From Nemophila menziesii (taxonomy: Eukaryota; Streptophyta; Magnoliopsida; Boraginales; Hydrophyllaceae), in NCBI GenBank assembly GCA_029959085.1, contig JARWIR010000001.1:20513730-20577729 (forward strand): 64,000 nucleotides of DNA. The letters are read 5' to 3'. The notes beneath the pieces are model-generated. The model was not told where the DNA came from, searched no databases, and saw nothing but the letters and a program-made list of their open reading frames with translations. The position numbers were made by a program, and so were the translations under genes. Position 1 is the first letter of the stretch; the number at the start of each line of letters is the position of its first letter. Below are positions 1 to 9,878 of this stretch, piece by piece.

Positions 1-1320
1 ATCTACAACATAGCTTCCATCCCATTTTGTCGCGTGTGAGAATGCTCCATATCCCATATGTGGGATCGGTGTGTGGAACGTATGCCACTTCTTGCTTCAA
101 CCCCACACGAACCATCTAATTCGCGTACGCTTTCACCTCTCTATAGATACATTTTAGCGTAAACACTCTATTTTTTGAGAGGATACCCGAATCTTGTGAA
201 TCCATCTCGATGTCGGAATCCTTCCATCCCCCATTTTCTGAACTATTTCAAATGTCTCTCATGAATCGACTTCCACCTCCACCTTTTTTATTCCCAAAGC
301 CTCCAATCCTAAGCCCTCGGACAAAGTGATTATCTCGATTAGAACGGGTATGTCTTGCTCGATCTTCACTGAAAAACCCCGAAACCAATTACCATCCCTA
401 TCTCTAAGCACACCTCCCCATCCACCCAAGCTACGCCATTTATTACAACTCCGGTTTGTTTTCAGTTTTACCCCTCTGCCTGGCTTGCTTCACCCAACAA
501 ATTCCACGTGATTCTTTCTTCCTATGACTCTACCCGGGACACGACCCCACACTCTGATATAATTACTCGCCACAAATGGCACTTTCTTACTATTGCCCTA
601 CCTTCGGGAAATACACTATTATTAAACACAACATTATTTTGCTCACTCCAAATGATCTCGATTAGTGCACCAAAAAATATATTCCAAGTTAACTTCACGA
701 AAAGAGCTCTGCTCGATATATTTTTGTTCCGCCAAGAACTAAAAAACAATTCACCAAGAGCTTCAATCTGACCATTTTGTTGAGTTGCACTTGCCAAATC
801 TGTCGCTGCAGTCACAGAAGCGCTGATGACACCTCCAAACAGCTCCACGTCAGGATTATGTGGCGCCTCCTGATTGCTTAACAGAATTTTGTCGTGTTGT
901 ACATTTGGTGGAGCCCGCTGTTGCAGCTCCGACAACATGAAGGTTACGCGTGAAAATGCCTAGACTGTTGGGGACCAAGGTTATTTAGGTGTTGTTGTTC
1001 GCTGATTGCAGGTGTAGTCCCGATACCATAGCTTGTTGCTGATTCCAGACCAAGAATATGACTTGTTCCCTCTTCCTGGTACATGTTACCGCGTTGGACT
1101 TCTTCCTTTATCATGTTCTTTACCCTTTTAATCTTAGAACAATTACAAAATAAATGTATCACACTTTTGTTTGTCATTTCACAACAAGGGCATAACTTCA
1201 TACCACGCTTACTAAGACTACCTCTCGTCATTAATCTCTCATGAATCGCCCACCAAATTAGCACTCTAGTTTTTAGTGGACTTTTTAACTTCCACACTTT
1301 GTCCCAATTAATATCCATGT
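1..1320 (-). pseudogene. LINE (L1-type non-LTR retrotransposon) ORF2 3' part, degenerate
   Basis: Read on the minus strand, 1318-944 encodes a reverse-transcriptase zinc-binding (zf-RVT) region: WDKVWKLK, then a Cys-Cys pair (CPCC) and HLFCNC. Next, 938-522 contains the linker and the start of an RNase H-like domain (WNIFFGALIEIIW, NNVVFNN). At about 500-270 comes the RNase H core, including GGVLRDRDGNWFRGF and VEVEVDS. In-frame stops and frame changes break it, and the 3' end lies outside the window. The upstream RT domain is absent, so this is a truncated copy. The domain order matches the plant L1 subgroup that carries a C-terminal RNase H. The LINEs at 12.8-15.1 kb and 48.3-49.3 kb share the same linker wording. 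Confidence 0.75.
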
Positions 1321-1643
1321 TCGTCAGTCATCACTAATATAATAGTCCCAAAAAAGCTGATTTCGCTAAATATTAGCCATAGGCCTCGCGAACCTAAGAT
1401 AACTTGTCCCTCCCCACATTCATGTTATATGCATATACCTCTCAAATTACTATATATATATATTGTTTTTCTAAACCTAGTTATGAACCTATGATGTAAT
1501 GCATTCCAGTATATTGGAAGATGTTAGGGGGTGTTGAGGAAATCACGGACACATATATAATTACCATAACATAGCCAAAATTAAACAACAAAAAGTATAT
1601 TGTGGTTCGACCTTATATTTATGTCCACAAGCCTCTCGCATAA
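1321..1643 (+). repeat. AT-rich spacer and probable Copia LTR fragment
   Basis: No gene is visible in 1321-1531. At 1526-1532 a purine tract (TTAGGGGG) is followed by TGTTGAGGAAATC, which looks like a polypurine tract joined to an LTR start. Then comes a GTGGTTCGACC ... TGTCCACAAGCC stretch resembling the conserved middle of Tork/Angela-type Copia LTRs. It stops at 1643, where the L-family LTR begins. Only about 110 bp survive, so the assignment is tentative. Confidence 0.35.
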
Positions 1644-3192
1644 TGGTGGGGACAAAGGTGAGATAAACAAACGAATAATAAAAGATAATAAAAACACACA
1701 CCTGTGGAATTCCACGAGAAACTCTCTGCAACTGCACAGGTCGTTCCAAGTAATAGATAAGTAAAACCGGGATGTTCGTCTTTACAAGGATTTCAAGGTT
1801 ATGATTAAGTGTTTAAATCGAAAGTAGATATGATTGCTAAAAAAAGTAAATGTAATATTTGTTTGGTTTTTGTATTTGAAAGCTAGACACAAGAAAGTAA
1901 ATCTAAAGATAGACTAAATTAAACTACGAATTAAAAGAGATTACTTAAATGGGAGATATACTTGAGCCTCGCTTGGGAATCACCAAAGTTCATTATTTCA
2001 TAGGTTATTTCTTAAGCGTAAAATCGGTATTTTGCATTCGCCAGAACTCTAATGTCTTCCTCACTCTCGTCAGGGTAGAAAGGAAGCTATCCTACAGTAT
2101 TAATGACCTCATGAGAGTGACACTAAAGGTACTTTCATATGATTATAATATAAACCAATTGACTATGTGGTTAGTTAAGACCGTCAGGTTCAGTAACGAA
2201 CATCACACGTCTATATCCTAGTTATGTAGTTAGACCGCTCCTTCCGGTTAATCGCGTCATTACGAGTAGCCTAAATATTAAGGGCTATACCTAATTGATC
2301 AGAGAAGATATAGTAATTAATACAAAACATAGTCAATGGAAAATATTACGACTTAATTAAATTAACACAATCCCAAATCAAATAAACTTTAAATAAAAAA
2401 CTAGGGTTCATCCCTTAAATAGCGATTCTCAAGTAAGGAAAACTTAGCCCATAACTAAATTAAAAACAGAAATAAATAACAAGACATACATAATATTAGG
2501 AAAGGGATTTGCTGTTGAATTTTTGAAGATTGGTCGAAAGACCATTCCTCGTCTCTTCCGCTCCTTGCTCCAAGCGCTTCCTCTCTCTCAATTTTTTTAA
2601 TGTTGTTTACTACTAATCAGGTCAAAAGGAGCTTATATAGAGGTTCAAAACAGATTTGTCCCACATGGGCTTAAGTAAGTGATTAGAGGGGTCCGAACCC
2701 GTTTTAATTAACTCATGTTTCAATACACCATTGCCGTAAAAAGGCCGTAACTTTTTCATCGGAAGTCCAAATCCACTGATTCCACTTCTCAAATTCGCTA
2801 ACTTCAAGGCCCATATTTTCAATTTGAACCACAAAGTCTGAATCCTGACTGTTTGAGCTCGGAAAGGGAAACAAGTGACGACTTGACTCAACTTAGAACT
2901 CATCCACCTTCACAAATTAATTTCTTTTGCTCCTTTAACTCTTCCTTGTTCTTAGACTTGAATCTTCATGTCTTCACTTCATCTTGATGCCTCCTAGCAT
3001 CCATAAACCTAAGAACTTCACACTAAACAAACAAATTAATGCACAAAAGCCCTAAACGTAACAATAAGTCTAAAATGAAGGAAAACAGTGAATTGTCTCA
3101 AAATATGACTTTTATTCTATTAAATAAGTCCAGTTAACACCTAAAATGATGTCTCATAAGAGGATTTTTCTATCAGAAACAAAGAGACATCA
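1644..3192 (-). repeat. L-family LTR copy E (about 1.55 kb)
   Basis: On the minus strand the LTR runs from TGATGTCTC (3192-3184) to CCACCA (1649-1644), giving TG...CA ends. Its first 45 bases hold a perfect inverted repeat: TGATGTCTC at 3192-3184 pairs with GAGACATCA at 3156-3148, followed by TTTTAGG. Near the end is the conserved GGAACGACC(T/C)GT-CACTTGC-type block, then TTATC(A/T)CAC. It has the same layout as copies at 3240-7483, 27646-29171, 42949-44485 and 54557-57089. No coding sequence is seen. The superfamily is inferred as Ty3/gypsy from the TGGCGCC primer-site-like sequence next to copy F. Confidence 0.75.
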
Positions 3193-3239
3193 AGATCCCA
3201 AACTCAAACCTTTGTCGTCCTCGAGAGGCGCCAAAAACT
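3193..3239 (-). other. 47-bp internal region between two L LTRs (PBS and PPT only)
   Basis: Read on the minus strand, this piece starts right after the CCACCA end of LTR F. It contains AGTTTTTGGCGCC, whose TGGCGCC core is the usual primer-binding-site start in many plant gypsy elements, then CTCGAGGACGAC, and ends with a purine-rich GGTTTGAGTTTGGGATCT directly before the TGATGTCTC start of LTR E. Both priming sites of a retrotransposon therefore fit into 47 bp with no coding capacity. A parallel 48-bp spacer occurs at 29172-29219. Confidence 0.6.
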
Positions 3240-4461
3240 TGGTGGGGCCAAAGGTGTGATAAATAAACAAATAATAAAAAATAATAGAATTCCACGAGAA
3301 ACACTCTGCAAGTGCATGGTCGTTCACAAGTAATAGTAAATAAGTATGAGTCCGTTCTCAGAAATTTAGGTAGTTAGCTTAAACTTGTATTTAATAATAG
3401 TGTAGATGAATTTAGATGTTTATATTAAAAATGAAGTAAGATAATAATTATCAAACACGAATAAATAATAAAAATGCATTTAAGATGATAATAAGGGTTA
3501 CTAGTATAAGCCTATCTTACTAAGTCGTTATTCTAATTATAAGGGTGAGTTGAAGAATTATAAATAGCCAGGATTCTATATTCCTACTTACCCCCGTCAA
3601 GGTGGACTTAGGTGGCAACCTAACAATTACCACGAGACTTGGGTAGGATCCCCGAGCAATGATCAGTTGTGAAATCAAATAATAGCGACTATCTAGTTAG
3701 GCAAGCCCATCAGGTTCACCACTACACTATAGACGATTATGTGGTGTTTTAACAATTGAATCCTCCGTCAGGGAGACAATCCAACTTCTAATACGATAAC
3801 CCTATACTCGTGCACTAGTAAGAACTACAAACATTAATTCATAACACATAATACAGATATGTAATTGGGAAGCTCAATCAATTTAAATAACAAAATAATT
3901 TTCTAGGATTTAGACAGAATAATAACCCGATTAAATTGATAAATAAAGAATAAAGAATAAAGTCTTAGAAGTATGGTTAATCCATAGATCTATGGCTAAT
4001 TACCCTAATTATAAAGAAGGATAGATGTAAAATTGATAGTTGTGATGCTTCAATCTCTTGTTGTTTTTTCTCTAAGTCTTCTTGCTCTCTCTAAGACGAT
4101 AATATGAAGGCTATGAAGGTAAAGACAAGTAAGGACATGTTTACAAAGGTACATAGGTATATTAATAGGTTCTACGTCGAAATCTTGGAGTATGGGCTAA
4201 GTTATTGGAGTCCTAATCCAACTCAAATTCGTTGTCCTAACTTGTAGGACTGGTTGATCTCTTGTGTTTGTAAAATTCATAACTCATTCGTTACTAGGCC
4301 AAATTTAGTGATCCAGTCATCAAAACGACCACAATTCAAAAACCTATCTGAATATCAAAAGGCTCCTTCAAATTCCAAGTCGGTTTTCTACAATATTCAA
4401 AACACTAGACGTCTTTATAGTTGAACACATTCTTTTAGGCAACTTTTTCACTTTCCTAAAG

Positions 4462-5787
4462 GGTGAATGAGAGATAGGGTCTTAAAGACAAAGTTTATTC
4501 TCTATAAGGAGGGGAATAAATCATAATTCTTTCAAAGGACCTCAAGGTTTACCAAATACTAAAATATCCTTACAAACACTAAAAGACAAAAAAAAATGAT
4601 GTCATTGTTCATCTCTCTACTATCCACCTACCTCCGACCACCACCTTTGACCACCGACTTCCGACCTCCGACCACCGACCTCCGACCACCGGAAAATTTG
4701 ATGAGTACTCTATAAATAAAGCAGATCATTCTATAAATAATAGAGAGTACTCTATAAAAGGATAGAGTACTCTTTAAAAAGCGTAGAGTACGATTAAAAA
4801 ACGAAGAGTATATAGCCAAATTAATAATTTATTCACTTTCAACAATGTATTTACATAATTTCAAATCACTTACAAGATAAATAACAAAACAAAATAATAA
4901 AAAAACTACATTTGTGTTTGACCAGATTTGGAAAAAAAAGCAAAAGCAGTCCACTACAAACTCTTCATCACAATCAGCTGTCATGAACCACTGCCACTGC
5001 TTCGCCGGGATCTCGACCAGGGCCACGAACGGAGACTATCGAACCACTACCCTCGAATCACCTCGAAGCTGCAGATCCGGCGAGCTTGAATCAAAGAAAT
5101 GATAACGGAAACAGTGCTCTTCACTGCTGCTGAAACAGAGAGAAACCAGCGGTGGTGGTGGTCTTCTATGCAGGGAAACTCGCGCGCCTCCCTTCGTCTC
5201 CAGATTTTATGGCTTCGAGCCCAAGAGATGCTGCTCAAGCTTCATCTTGCACACCAGATATGCGAAGGGAACTCCATGCCGGAAAAATGGATCTCGGCGA
5301 AGCAGATTGGCGATGGCTGAAAATGGACTGCCATGGCTTCACTTCGAACTCCGGTGGTGGTGGTGCGGACCTCGAAGCTTCAAACAACGGTCTTCATGTG
5401 GTGGTGGTGCGGAGCTCGACGATGCTCGACTATGGTTTCCAGGTGGTGGTGGTGGGGCCTGTCTCCAACAAAGCTCGGCGGTGGGGCCTGTCTCCAACCA
5501 AGCTCGGCTATGGCTTCCATGGAGGTGAGGGTTTCTAGGGTTTTGGTTAGAAAAGTTAGGTGAGGAAAAGAGAGAGAAAATGTTGACAGGAAAGTGGAGG
5601 GTTATTAGGTTATAAATAATATATTTAGTATATATATATAAAACATAAAACAAAAAGGGGTATAAGTGTAATTGGAATTTTAGATTTTAGTGTAAGATTT
5701 GATTTGAGGTCTTTAGTAAGAAGAGAAGGAAAGAGGGGTTTGGATTAGAAAGAGGGGGTGTCTTCAAGACCCCTAGTGTCATTATCT
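4462..5787 (+). mobile_element. Non-autonomous Mutator-like element copy X
   Basis: The element is flanked by an 11-bp repeat CTTTCCTAAAG (4451-4461 and 5788-5798), close to the 9-11 bp target duplication of Mutator elements. Its ends are imperfect inverted repeats of about 29 bp: the left tip GGTGAATGAGAGATAGGGTC and the right tip (reverse) AGATAATGACACTAGGGGTC both run into TCTT-AAGACA. Inside are a GAGTACT-containing array (4700-4810) and a GC-rich gene-like core (4980-5530) with GGTGGT repeats and no recognisable protein. No transposase is present. It sits inside L LTR copy F. Confidence 0.7.
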
Positions 5788-6016
5788 CTTTCCTAAAGTA
5801 ACTTTCTTTCATTTTAACTCTTGATTACACCTTGGATCTTCTTTCCTTAACTCTTTAACGTTGATTTGACATCTAATATATTCCCTACACCTAAGAGTTT
5901 CACATTTAACACACAAATTAATTTAAAAATGCTCTAAAAGTAATAAATCTCCAAATCAGATCATGAATTAAGAAACTATCAATAAATAGGAAAAAATACC
6001 CTAACAAATAATATAA

Positions 6017-7435
6017 GAAATTTTTACCCAACGGGTCTTGAAGACATCCCCCTATACCCTTTCCCAACCCCACTTACCTTCTCTTCTTTCTAAAGACATC
6101 AAATAAGATTTTACACTATAATCTAAAAAGCTAATTACATTTTTACCCCTTTAGTTTTTATTTGTCTATATATATTTTTTTTATTTCAAAATTTATCTAA
6201 ACCCGTAAAACCCTTCCCACTCTATTTTCATTCTCCGTTCTTACACCACTTAAAAAACCGCCGAGTCCCTTCATCTCCGGCAACCGTCGTTGCAGCAGCT
6301 CAGCCATCGTTCTCAGTAGCCAAGCCACTCTCCTCCTTCAAAAGCCACACCTATATCCTTATTCAGAAGCCAAGTCGCTCTCCTTCTTCAAAAGCCAAGC
6401 CGCTCTCGTTCTTCATAGCCATGACAGTGGAGATCTAGGTGGTTGTGGTGCTCATCCAGAGTTCGTGAAGGTGCAACCATGGAGGAGTCCGTTCAAGATC
6501 CAAGACGATCTCCTTCTTCTCAAGCTTCTTCAGAAGCCAAGTCGCTCTCATTCGTAGTGAAGATCCATGGCACCAGATCTTCTCGTTCATTCTTTTCTGG
6601 CAAAGATCTAGTATAGACGCGAAGATTCTGGCCATCTCTAGTCTGCTGTTCTCCTTCATGAGATGCGGTCTTCTCAATTGCTCAGATGAGGGTCTGTTTC
6701 GAGTTCTTCATCGCGAAAAGCCATTGCAGCAAAGGTTCTCGTTCTTCGTCGCTGGAGGTCTGTCATGTAGGTCATCCAGCGTTACATAGTGAAGCCATGG
6801 AGGACTGCCTCCTTCCCGGGGTGGTTCAGCGAGCCTCCAGATCTTGCTCATTTTTTTGAGTAGCTTCCGTGTAATGAAAGGAGTTAGTTTTTTAGCTTTT
6901 CTTTTTTTGTTGTTGAACCGTGTATTTTGATTTTTCAATATAATATAATGGTGTTATTCGTTTGTGATTTTTAATACTACTCCTTGATTTTTTATTGAGT
7001 ACTCTGTTTTTTTGAATAATACTCTATGTTTTTTTATGAGTACTCAATGATTTTTAACCGAGTACTCATCAAATTTTCGATCTCATTGTTTTATTATGAT
7101 ACTCTATTTATTTTTGATATTCTGCATTTTATTTCCGATATTCTTCATTTTTTTCTGATACTCTATATTTTTTTTTGATACTCTGTATTTTTTCCGATAC
7201 TCTATATTTTTTTGGTCATTGATCGACGGGTGGTGGCCGGAGGCCGGCGGGTGATGGCTAGAGATGAACAGTACAACACTTAACATTTTTTTTGTCTTTT
7301 AGTGTTTTTTATATTATAAGAGTATTTTAGTATTTGGTAGTATATGGTTATCCTTGAGGTCTCTTTAAAGAAATAAGATTTCCACTAGTTCTTATAGGAT
7401 TAAAATCTATTGTCCAAGACCCTATTTCATTCACC
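6017..7435 (-). mobile_element. Non-autonomous Mutator-like element copy Y (inverted relative to X)
   Basis: A 10-bp target duplication AATAATATAA lies at 6007-6016 and 7436-7445. The right end, reversed, reads GGTGAATGAAATAGGGTCTT, nearly the same as the left tip of X; the left end contains GGGTCTTGAAGACA. Subterminal parts also match X in reverse, for example the 6080-6190 region against 5620-5730. The core (6250-6860) is GC-rich and gene-like, with CAAGCCGCTCTC-type repeats, and appears different from the core of X. A T-rich array of GATACTCT / GAGTACTC motifs fills 6980-7210. No transposase was found. Confidence 0.7.
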
Positions 7436-7668
7436 AATAATATAATGCACCTAAAATGATGTCTCATAAATAGTGAGACATCAGTATTATATTTTAATTG
7501 TTAATATATACTTTTGTTTTGTTAATTGTTTAGTCTTTTAATATTGAAAATCAAATATATATTTCACTGCTTACTTCATCATCATTCCATTTCCTGATTA
7601 CAAACTTCAGATCTTTGCACTATTGAAATACATTTATCTACCGTGATAGTCCCTGTTCAGACGACGAT

Positions 7669-8689
7669 TGTTGGATTAATGTTTATATATTTGTTAATTT
7701 AAGTGTATAAACGTTAATCCGATCATGTTCTTTTAGGAGAAGCGGAAGAGACTTAGATTAATATAGAGGATTAACTAAGACTCTTCCCATTCCCTTTGAG
7801 AAGTGGAAAATACAACTTTTGTGAATGTTTTTGTCCCACATAGGAGTTGAGTAAAAAAGTTTATCTATTTAAATAAACTCACCTATGTATTCCTATCACA
7901 AGAGCTAGTCACTATGGAAGCTAAAAGGGAACAAGGAAGCCCCCACACGCGCGCACCACCACCATCCACCCGCCGGCCCGGCACCGGCGACGGCGACGGC
8001 GTGGGCGTGGCCGTGGGCTCGTGGGGGAGTTTGGGGAGTTAAAAAATGAAAAATGAAATGGATTTCCCTACCAGCTCTTATAGTGGTCGTTGACAATTCA
8101 AACTCAAACGTAGAGACAAATCTCCACCGATCCCGCACGCGTTAAAGAAGAAGAATATTCCAGCCGCTGCTACAAGGAGATAGTCAACACGTGGGAATAT
8201 TGAATATCAAAGTCAAAGCTGTTAGAGAATATAAAAAACGTAGAGGTTAAAAGCCAATCAAAACCGTCAACCCAATCAAGTCAATTACGGGAGGTAATCA
8301 TGGGACTTAATGAGGACGTTTCTGAATGGTTTGATTCCTCACCTCTCCCCTATATAAAGACCTCTCACTCCACCCATTCCAGCTACGAAATACACAAGAA
8401 AGAAATAATACTCTGCCTCACCTTCTCTCTAAAAAACGGTAGTTAGTTTTCCGTTAGAGATACCGGTCCGCCGGAATATCTTTTTAACAACCGTCGGTGA
8501 CATTGTTTTTCTTTTCTATTCCGTGTAAGTGTATTTCATTCCATTTCCGTGTAATTGTTATTCAATTTTCCTTGTAATCGTTATTCAATTTTTCTGTAAT
8601 AGTTTGTTTACACTAAAATTGTTTTTTACTTCTTTAGTTTTTCTTTGGAAACCATTTCTGTTGTAAAACCGGTGATTATATTAATCACA
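7669..8689 (+). repeat. Solo Copia LTR with perfect TSD ACGAT
   Basis: It starts TGTTGGATTAATG, ends TTAATCACA, and is flanked by ACGAT at 7664-7668 and 8690-8694. It resembles the LTRs of the Copia element at 29782-35416. Shared features are GGAGAAG(T/C)GG near the start, a GC-rich CACGCGCGCACCACCACC ... GTGGGGGAGTTTGGGGAG cassette, a TATA box (TATATAAA at 8351-8358), and CCGGAATATCTTTTTAACAA. No internal domain remains, as expected after LTR-LTR recombination. It is nested in L fragment D. Confidence 0.8.
8351..8358 (+). promoter_or_regulatory. TATA box of the solo Copia LTR
   Basis: TATATAAA follows CTCTCCCC. The two related LTRs have equivalent boxes in the same context (TATATATAC at 30437 and TATAAATAC at 35117). 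Confidence 0.5.
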
Positions 8690-8800
8690 ACGATAACACC
8701 ACACTTATCAAAGTATTACTTGTTAATGACACGTACACTTGCGGGAAGTTGCCTCTAGAATGCTGGTGTATTTCATGACACCCTGGACGCCAACAATTTG

Positions 8801-9369
8801 TAATCTATTTTATTTTCGTGTAATAGCTATAGTACTTACGATTCTGAAATAGTTTTATCAAACATTTTTTATTCAATACCTATGTTTAAGGATGGGATGT
8901 AAACCGTGTAATTCTCACTTCAAACCCTAATTTGAATCATTGTTGGATTTAGTGTTTCTAGCAATATCTAATAACAAATTCTTGAGAATATTACCATGTG
9001 TGTTTGCAAGTTAATGAAGAAATAGGAGGTTTAAAAGGTGTTTGATTAGTCGAAAGTTTAATTAATGTCTACAGGCTTGATGTAAGTAGTTCCTTGATTT
9101 AATGAATTATAACATTAAATGTTAGATTAATGAGAAACACTTGCTTCCCTTTATGATTCGCATTAAATATTTTCTGTTAATAGATGTATAGAAATTTTCA
9201 ATTGGTGAATTTGTTTTTGTTGTCAAAATGGTGAAATTCAACTACTGAGCCAAAAAAAGCAAAGTGGTACATTTAATTACTCCATATGTTATAAATTAGT
9301 GAAAGAAAATACTCGTTTACTCAGTGGTGAAAATGGTACACCACTACTACATATGACAAGGCTATTGTA
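8801..9369. other. Intergenic upstream region of the GRAS gene
   Basis: AT-rich sequence with no reading frame of note. It separates the transposon nest from the GRAS transcription unit and probably contains its proximal promoter. No recognisable element was identified. Confidence 0.4.
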
Positions 9370-9379
9370 GGGAGAGATC

Positions 9380-9385
9380 TATAAA
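9380..9385 (+). promoter_or_regulatory. Candidate TATA box of the GRAS gene
   Basis: TATAAA lies about 30 bp before a GA-rich leader (from about 9440, CAGAGAGAGAAAGAG) typical of plant 5' UTRs. A transcription start near 9410 is inferred only. The leader contains a 69-codon upstream ORF (9471-9680) in a different frame from the GRAS protein. Confidence 0.35.
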
Positions 9386-9792
9386 CCTCAAAAAAGTTGT
9401 AATCAGAATAAACGAAAATAGTAAAAACATTAGGACAAACCAACACAGAGAGAGAAAGAGAGTAAAAGCAGTGCTACAAAATAGAGACACGAGAGAGAGA
9501 GTGAAGGGGCCACTTTATAACCTTTTTTATGATGCACGCATCCATGGTAGAACAGAGAAGGGTAGACAGTTCTGCTATGACAGAAAGAGCCTAAAACAAG
9601 ATCAAGAAAAAGAGAGAAATGTTTCAAGAAAGGAGGAGAAAAGAGTAGTGAGAGAAACTAAGTTTGAGTCTTTAGCCTAATGGATCTCTTAGGAGATTCA
9701 TTGGTTTAAGTTAGTTTATTTAACACCATTAAAGCAAACCGCCATTGAAACAAACCTTACTCTTTCTTCAGATCTCGAATTTGTATAAAAAG

Positions 9793-9878
9793 GTAAGCTA
9801 AAAATCCAATTTTAATTTCAACCCATTATATATTCTTGCTTAATTTGATTTGGGTTTTTCTTAATTACTTCTTCTCAG
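9793..9878 (+). other. 5'-UTR intron of the GRAS gene (86 bp)
   Basis: A donor AAG|GTAAGC at 9793 and a pyrimidine-rich acceptor TTCTTCTCAG|ATG ending at 9878 bracket a T-rich 86-bp segment. The acceptor lies directly before the start codon. Both sites match plant consensus, but splicing is inferred, not shown. Confidence 0.55.

Larger units (their letters stand above)
3240..7483 (-). repeat. L-family LTR copy F, interrupted by elements X and Y
   Basis: On the minus strand it begins TGATGTCTC at 7483-7475, with a perfect inverted partner GAGACATCA at 7465-7457, and ends CCACCA at 3245-3240 after TTTATCACACC. Removing the two inserted Mutator-like elements and their TSD copies (4462-5798 and 6017-7445) leaves roughly 1.5 kb, the same as the other L LTRs. 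Conserved internal landmarks include TTACTTTTAGAG and CTCTTAGG. Together with copy E and the 47-bp spacer it forms an LTR-spacer-LTR unit. The outer 5-bp flanks (GTATT at 7484-7488, CATAA at 1639-1643) do not match, so the unit may have been rearranged. Confidence 0.65.
7484..8800 (+). repeat. L-family LTR 3' fragment (copy D), interrupted by a solo Copia LTR
   Basis: From 7484 the sequence matches the second half of L LTR copy A on the plus strand (TTTAGTCTTTTAATATT, as at 44272). It breaks at the solo Copia LTR (7669-8689) and resumes with GACACGTACACTTGCGGG, the conserved block near the L LTR end. The final part (TCATGACACCCTGGACGCC) is diverged. The first half is missing because L LTR F abuts it directly. 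Confidence 0.5.

Noticed and set aside
5152..5653. Several overlapping open frames of 70-128 codons in element X
   Set aside because: They overlap in multiple phases over a GGTGGT-rich core and show no domain. They are probably by-products of base composition in a non-autonomous element.
1639..7488. Outer TSD for the LTR-47 bp-LTR unit
   Set aside because: CATAA (1639-1643) and GTATT (7484-7488) do not match, so I do not claim an intact insertion.
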